A DNA stretch of 9,500 bases from Gallionellaceae bacterium (GTDB lineage: Bacteria; Pseudomonadota; Gammaproteobacteria; Burkholderiales; Gallionellaceae): positions 1 through 9,500 of the forward strand of contig JAKFXW010000096.1 of assembly GCA_021731185.1 (NCBI GenBank), written 5' to 3'. How positions within the stretch are numbered: the first letter of the stretch is position 1; each line of letters starts with the position of its first letter. Below, in pieces: positions 6,181 to 9,500 of this stretch. The notes beneath the pieces were generated by a model. That model ran no database searches and was not told the DNA's origin. It worked only from the letters and a program-made list of their open reading frames with translations. The position numbers were made by a program, and so were the translations under genes.

Positions 6181-6791
6181 GACAATGTCAATCTGCGTGT
6201 CGTCACACCCGCTACTTCTAACGGTTGATGCGTTGTGTAAATAACCATGCCGTTGCGCGCCAGATGTGCGGCAATTAAATCTTGTATTAATTGCACCGCT
6301 CCCACATCCAGCGCAGTGAGCGGCTCATCTAATATCCACAACGGAAAATGTCCAATTAACAAACGTGCCAGTGCCACACGCCTGGACTGCCCTTGAGACA
6401 ACGCCTTAACTGGCAAATTTTCACGTCCACGCAAACCCATACGATGCAATGCGGCAAATATTTGCTCACCATCAGCCTCGCACCCTGCCAACCCCGCGCT
6501 GATCCTCATGTTTTCTACAGCACTCAACTCATCTTTGAGCGCGTTCAGATGACCCAGGTAAATCATCTCGGCATAATACTCTGCTCCAAGATCCTGTATA
6601 TTCTTTCCACTCCAATTAATTTGTCCAGCGGTGGGTTTCACCAAGCCACACAATGTACGCAATAAAGTGGTCTTACCGCTTCCATTCACGCCTTGCGCCT
6701 GCAAAATCTCACCCGCATTTAGTGTGAAATTGAGGTCGGAAAATAGCAGATGATCCCCGCGCGTGCAGGCAAGGTTACAAATTTCCAACAT
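6177..6791 (-). CDS. ccmA: CcmA, ATPase subunit of the heme-chaperone release complex
   Basis: CcmA is the cytoplasmic ATP-binding subunit; ATP hydrolysis drives release of heme-loaded CcmE from CcmC. All ABC motifs are present: Walker A GVNGSGKT (34-41), Q-loop region YLGHLNALK (78-86), signature LSQGQ (131-135), Walker B LWILDEP (151-157) and the switch His188. The YLGHxxxLK Q-loop and the LSQGQ signature are characteristic of CcmA. The length of 204 is normal. Upstream of the ATG at 6791 an in-frame TAA leaves no other start; GAGG is 16-17 bases away, so the ribosome binding site is weak. This is the first gene of the ccmABCDE operon; the 75-bp gap to the lipoprotein gene has no convincing promoter. 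Confidence 0.97.
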   Translation of the reverse strand: MLEICNLACTRGDHLLFSDLNFTLNAGEILQAQGVNGSGKTTLLRTLCGLVKPTAGQINWSGKNIQDLGAEYYAEMIYLGHLNALKDELSAVENMRISAGLAGCEADGEQIFAALHRMGLRGRENLPVKALSQGQSRRVALARLLIGHFPLWILDEPLTALDVGAVQLIQDLIAAHLARNGMVIYTTHQPLEVAGVTTRRLTLS

Positions 6792-6866
6792 TACGTTTAC
6801 GTGTTAATCCTCATACAAACATCGCTTAATTGTATACGATTACAACTGAGTATGTTGGCTGTCATT

Positions 6867-7355
6867 TCAATGAAGCAGTCGGCGCGCACCATTGAATCGT
6901 TGTTTCCAATATGGCATTTGCATATCAACGATATGCACTTTTTTGCCAGATGAGGGGGAGTGGATAAACTTATCTCCCCCAATGTAAACTCCGACATGGG
7001 AGAAATCATTGCCCAATGTGTTGTAAAAAACCAGGTCGCCGGGTCTCAAATCCGTCCGCTTGATCCTGCTACCGTACTCACTGATGGATTTCGCATTATG
7101 CGGCAAATTAATGCCCGCTTTTTTACCATATACATGCTTCACAAATCCACTGCAATCAAAACCCGTGTTGGGTGAAATACCACCAAATTTATACGGCATC
7201 CCAATCAGGCTGTGGGCGTAATTAACCAATGCAGGGCGTACTGCTGCTGGTGTAGATTGATGATTGTTCACACGATCGCTATCCACCGACGCACAGGCTG
7301 TAAGCAACAGCGCAAATGTAAATGTCCTTAAGCGAAAAAAAATAGACGTAAGCAT
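6867..7355 (-). CDS. NlpC/P60-family lipoprotein, probable peptidoglycan endopeptidase
   Basis: NlpC/P60 enzymes cleave peptide cross-bridges or stems in peptidoglycan. The N-terminus is a lipoprotein signal: a basic start, a hydrophobic stretch (about 11-18) and the lipobox LLTAC with Cys21 to be lipidated. The following residue is Ala, not Asp, which fits sorting to the outer membrane. The catalytic triad is visible: Cys68 (FDCSGF), His120 (FSHVGVY) and His132 (FIHSPSSG). The length of 162 matches NlpC and MepS/Spr proteins; I cannot tell which. The ATG at 7355 has no clear ribosome binding site, and a perfect TATAAT on its strand (7359-7354) overlaps the start codon. It lies 75 bp upstream of ccmA on the same strand and may share its transcript. 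Confidence 0.93.
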   Translation of the reverse strand: MLTSIFFRLRTFTFALLLTACASVDSDRVNNHQSTPAAVRPALVNYAHSLIGMPYKFGGISPNTGFDCSGFVKHVYGKKAGINLPHNAKSISEYGSRIKRTDLRPGDLVFYNTLGNDFSHVGVYIGGDKFIHSPSSGKKVHIVDMQMPYWKQRFNGARRLLH

Positions 7356-7453
7356 TATAATAAATTGGTGTTTACAAAAATCAGGCGTTCATCCTATTGG
7401 ATGTAAGGAATAGCGTCAAACATTCTTAATTGAGCCATTCTAAACGCGAGTCG

Positions 7454-7483
7454 TATACACTGTCAGGTTGGCTCGGTTATAAT
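7454..7483 (+). promoter_or_regulatory. Probable sigma70 promoter of fabI
   Basis: A perfect -10 TATAAT is at 7478-7483, with TATACA (four of six -35 matches) at 7454-7459 and an 18-bp spacer. Transcription would begin near 7490, giving a leader of about 35 nt before the ATG at 7525. The region between this and the lipoprotein start (7356-7453) holds only a small 5-bp hairpin (CATCC/GGATG, 7390-7403). Confidence 0.5.
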
Positions 7484-7524
7484 CGCCAGCCGCAGTGCAC
7501 ACTATTAAAATTCAAAGAGCTAAC

Positions 7525-8313
7525 ATGGGATTTTTAGCAAACAAACGTATTCTGATCACAGGCCTAATCAGCAACCGCTCCATTGCTTATGGCGTGGCGC
7601 AAGCCATGCGGCGCGAAGGAGCTGAGCTGGCATTCACCTATCAAGGCGAACGCATTCGCGAACGGGTCACTGATTTGGCAAAAGAATTTGACAGCACATT
7701 AATATTTCCGTGCGATGTCGCGAGTGATGAAGAAATTAATCAGCTTTTTGTTGATCTTAAAAAACACTGGGATGGTTTTGATGGCTTCGTTCACGCCATT
7801 GCTTATTCCCCTCGCGAAGCACTGGCAGGCGATTTTCTGGAAGGATTTACGCGCGAAGCTTTCCGTGTCGCGCATGATATCAGCTCATACAGCTTTCCCG
7901 CTATGGCCAAAGCTGCGTTGCCCATGATGGAAGGACGAAATGCCGCACTGCTGACCATGACTTATCTGGGTGCGGTACGCACAATGCCACACTACAACGT
8001 GATGGGTTTAGCTAAGGCCAGCCTCGAATCCAGCGTGCGCTATCTGGCGATGAATCTGGGTCGCAAGGGAATTCGGGTGAATGGAATTTCTGCTGGCCCC
8101 ATTAAAACACTTGCCGCTGCAGGTATTGCAGATTTTAACAAGCTGCTAGCCTATAACGAAAAACATGCCCCACTAAAACGCAACGTCACCACCGAAGAAG
8201 TGGGCAATGTCGCGGCTTTTTTGTGCAGCGATTTGGCAAGTGGCGTAACTGGTGAAATCAGCTATGTAGATGGCGGGTTTAACACTACTGCATTGGGTAC
8301 GGACGAAGCTTAA
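7525..8313 (+). CDS. fabI: Enoyl-[acyl-carrier-protein] reductase (NADH) FabI
   Basis: FabI reduces trans-2-enoyl-ACP with NADH, the last step of each cycle of fatty-acid elongation, in the cytoplasm; it is the target of triclosan. It is a short-chain dehydrogenase-like fold. The dinucleotide-binding loop is ITGLISNRSIAYG (11-23). The catalytic residues are Tyr147, Tyr157 and Lys164, a Y-x6-K pair within YNVMGLAK. SAGPIKTLAA (189-198) is the substrate-loop region and YVDGGFNT (247-254) the C-terminal motif. From the ATG at 7525 the length is 262, the same as E. coli FabI, with AAGAG five bases upstream. A longer GTG reading from 7495 lies too close to the promoter. The site equivalent to E. 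coli Gly93 is Ala93, as occurs naturally in other FabI proteins. Monocistronic as far as can be seen. Confidence 0.97.
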   Translation: MGFLANKRILITGLISNRSIAYGVAQAMRREGAELAFTYQGERIRERVTDLAKEFDSTLIFPCDVASDEEINQLFVDLKKHWDGFDGFVHAIAYSPREALAGDFLEGFTREAFRVAHDISSYSFPAMAKAALPMMEGRNAALLTMTYLGAVRTMPHYNVMGLAKASLESSVRYLAMNLGRKGIRVNGISAGPIKTLAAAGIADFNKLLAYNEKHAPLKRNVTTEEVGNVAAFLCSDLASGVTGEISYVDGGFNTTALGTDEA

Positions 8314-8334
8314 TGTATGCCTAAAAAATCGCCC

Positions 8335-8500
8335 TGCAGTATCAGGAATTTTGTGTGTCCGAAGTCACGATTAACAACACGGCATCCTCAAGCTAAATCC
8401 ATGAAGCGTTCGCCGAACAGAATGGCAAATTGGGTTTTAGCAGCACGCCAAGTGATAAGCGGCATCTTCCATTTTTCGTAATAATGTACTGTCTTCACCC
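8335..8500 (-). mobile_element. Decayed end of an IS256-family insertion sequence
   Basis: On the minus strand a transposase C-terminus (stop at 8388) is followed by a short non-coding stretch and ACACACAAAATTCCTGATAC (8359-8340), which resembles the terminal inverted repeat of IS256-family elements (remembered form ACACAAAATTCCTGACAGT). The element end is 20-30 bp after the fabI stop. Only this one end is visible; the opposite end and most of the transposase are gone. The family call rests on remembered motifs. Confidence 0.65.
8388..8498 (-). pseudogene. C-terminal remnant of an IS256-family transposase
   Basis: The minus-strand frame ending in TGA at 8390-8388 reads EKWKMP, then LIT, then WRAAKTQFAILFGERFMDLA before the stop. 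This matches the usual IS256-family ending (KKWTMP, W, KAALNQFAILFGDRF). Upstream of about 8480 the reading no longer resembles a transposase and the frame meets a stop at about 8576-8574. Only around 35 residues remain, with none of the DDE catalytic residues, so it is inactive. Confidence 0.65.
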
Positions 8501-8513
8501 GCAAGGGGTAGAC

Positions 8514-8549
8514 CGTGGTTGTAAAGCCGATGAATCGGCAACAACCACG
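8514..8549. repeat. Strong composite hairpin
   Basis: CGTGGTTGT (8514-8522) and ACAACCACG (8541-8549) form a perfect 9-bp stem. Inside it, after a small AAA/A internal loop, GCCGA (8526-8530) and TCGGC (8535-8539) form a second 5-bp stem with the loop TGAA. No T-run follows on either strand (beyond the stem lie CACCGG on the plus strand and GTCTACC on the minus), so it is not a typical terminator. It lies beside the insertion-sequence remnant, where recognisable transposase homology stops. Confidence 0.8.
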
Positions 8550-8605
8550 CACCGGCGCCTTATGCTCCTTGATTTATCGGAAACTGGAATTACTATTTGG
8601 GGGGC

Positions 8606-8639
8606 GTGCGTCACACCAAACCACTATGAGTGGTTGCAC
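8606..8639. repeat. Second hairpin with the same GTGGTT/AACCAC core
   Basis: AACCACT (8619-8625) and AGTGGTT (8629-8635) form a 7-bp stem with a 3-nt loop, closed further out by GTGC (8606-8609) and GCAC (8636-8639). The stem shares the GTGGTT/AACCAC core with the hairpin at 8514-8549, and GTGGTTG occurs directly repeated at 8515 and 8630. Function unknown. Confidence 0.6.
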
Positions 8640-8720
8640 TTTAGAGTTTAAATCTGCCACGGTGCTTTGCCTGCTCAGTTAAAATTTATGTAAGCTTGAT
8701 ATTTTCACTAGGTAATTGTT

Positions 8721-9500
8721 ATGACATATGAAAAACTCGGTTCATTCCGATCAACATTAGTTCTGCTCTTTTTTTTGATCGGGCTGTGGTACTTGATTTG
8801 GCGTGCGACCACATTAGCAGCGGATGCCCCCATTTTCTCTTGGGCTCTTTATCTCGCTGAGATCTATGGTTTTATTGCAGCCATCCTGCATAATTTTATG
8901 ACTTGGCGACTCACTGATCGTCACCCAGTAACGCCAGTGCCAGGGCTAAAAGTGGATGTATTCATTGCAACCTATAATGAGCCGATCGATATTGTCCGTA
9001 AAACATTGCTCGCTGCAAAACATATGGATTACCCGCATGCAACCTGGTTGCTAGATGACGGTAATCGTCCTGAAATGGAAGCGTTAGCTAAAAGATTAGA
9101 CGTGCGTTATATCACACGAGAAAACAACGATCACGCCAAGGCCGGAAATCTTAATAATGCGCTCAGACAGACCGAAGGTGAATTTATAGCAATTTTTGAT
9201 GCCGATCATGCGCCAAAAAAGAATTTCTTAAATAACACGCTTGGCTTCTTTGCCGATGACCAAGTGGCCTTTGTGCAGACACCGCAGGAGTTCTTCAATC
9301 TGGACTCTTACCAGCACCGCTGGCAAGGAAAAGGGAAGAAGTTGTGGACGGAGCAGTCCTTGTTTTTCAAGGTGATCCAACGCGGCAAGGATTATTGGAA
9401 CGCGGCGTTTTTCTGCGGAAGTTGTGCAGTTGTAAGACGTAGTTCATTAAATAAAATAGGCGGGTTTGCTACCGAAACTATTACCGAAGATATCCACACT
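8721..9500 (+). CDS. Cellulose-synthase-like family 2 glycosyltransferase, 3' truncated by window
   Basis: Membrane glycosyltransferases of this class polymerise a beta-glucan or related polysaccharide from a nucleotide sugar and export it through the inner membrane. The frame is open for 260 codons to the window edge. It has two N-terminal membrane segments (about 13-29 and 42-60), then a GT-2 domain: VFIATYNEP (80-88), the nucleotide-binding LDDGN (111-115), HAKAGNLNNAL (138-148), metal-binding DAD (160-162), FVQTPQEFFN (184-193), FFCGSCAVVRR (233-243) and catalytic-base TED (255-257). The QxxRW motif and channel helices must lie beyond the window. ATG at 8721 has AGGT eight bases upstream. 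The N-terminus is shorter than BcsA. The sugar product cannot be told; cellulose, curdlan-like or another glucan are possible. It follows an insertion scar. Confidence 0.92.
   Translation, partial: MTYEKLGSFRSTLVLLFFLIGLWYLIWRATTLAADAPIFSWALYLAEIYGFIAAILHNFMTWRLTDRHPVTPVPGLKVDVFIATYNEPIDIVRKTLLAAKHMDYPHATWLLDDGNRPEMEALAKRLDVRYITRENNDHAKAGNLNNALRQTEGEFIAIFDADHAPKKNFLNNTLGFFADDQVAFVQTPQEFFNLDSYQHRWQGKGKKLWTEQSLFFKVIQRGKDYWNAAFFCGSCAVVRRSSLNKIGGFATETITEDIHT

Larger units (their letters stand above)
8314..8720. other. Gene-free interval between fabI and the glycosyltransferase
   Basis: These 407 bp contain no intact gene. From left to right they hold the IS256-like terminal repeat, the transposase remnant, two hairpins (8514-8549 and 8606-8639), and an AT-rich stretch (8640-8720) that should carry the promoter of the glycosyltransferase gene. 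I see no convincing -35/-10 pair there. There is also no clear intrinsic terminator for fabI. Confidence 0.7.

Noticed and set aside
6822..6850. Promoter for ccmA at TATACA with inverted repeat TTGTA/TACAA
   Set aside because: No -35 at workable spacing; the match is weak and the operon may be read from the lipoprotein promoter.
7495..7524. GTG start for fabI ten codons upstream
   Set aside because: It would lie only a few bases after the predicted transcription start; the ATG at 7525 has an AAGAG site and gives the standard 262-residue length and MGFLANKR start.
7797..7810. FabI triclosan-resistance allele
   Set aside because: Alanine at this position is natural in drug-sensitive FabI proteins, so resistance cannot be read from the sequence.
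8430..8651. Plus-strand 73-codon reading frame between fabI and the glycosyltransferase
   Set aside because: It overlaps the antisense transposase remnant and both hairpins, has no ribosome binding site and no recognisable motif.

Overview
The window reads as ordinary chromosome of a Gram-negative proteobacterium, most likely a betaproteobacterium of the Nitrosomonadales/Gallionellaceae/Methylophilaceae kind. This rests on the mix of protein types (FabI, BipA/TypA, an RhlE-type helicase and a System I cytochrome c maturation operon), a lipoprotein signal peptide, moderate base composition and sigma70-like promoters. The genus is an inference from remembered protein families; no search was run.

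Layout. 1-167 is an intergenic block of nested inverted repeats just beyond the end of typA. typA (168-1973, minus) encodes the ribosome-associated GTPase BipA/TypA. It is divergent from a DEAD-box RNA helicase of the RhlE type (2324-3910, plus). The 350-bp gap between them holds opposing promoters, a perfect 9-bp palindrome between them, and an approximately 235-nt structured leader in front of the helicase. A strong bidirectional terminator (3936-3966) separates the helicase from a convergent minus-strand operon, ccmA-ccmB-ccmC-ccmD-ccmE (6791 down to 4037). This operon makes the heme-handling half of the System I (Ccm) cytochrome c maturation machinery. Its genes are tightly coupled: ATGA overlaps at A/B and C/D, and a TTG start for ccmC only one codon after the ccmB stop. 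The heme-lyase genes (ccmF, ccmG, ccmH) do not follow, so they must lie elsewhere if the pathway is complete. Upstream of ccmA on the same strand is a small NlpC/P60 lipoprotein (6867-7355). It is divergent from fabI (7525-8313, plus), the NADH-dependent enoyl-ACP reductase.

From 8314 to 8720 the sequence has no intact gene. It contains the decayed 3' end of an IS256-family transposase with one terminal inverted repeat, then a strong composite hairpin and a second hairpin sharing the GTGGTT/AACCAC core. After this scar a cellulose-synthase-like family 2 glycosyltransferase begins (8721) and runs off the window end.

I see no rRNA, tRNA, CRISPR array or complete mobile element. Most of the window is conserved housekeeping sequence. 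The items best worth a second look are the structured helicase leader with its divergent-promoter palindrome, the unusual KPIIA-repeat N-terminus of the helicase, the nested repeat at 9-160, the ccmB/ccmC junction, and the insertion scar beside the glycosyltransferase. I found no clear case for an undescribed multi-gene system.
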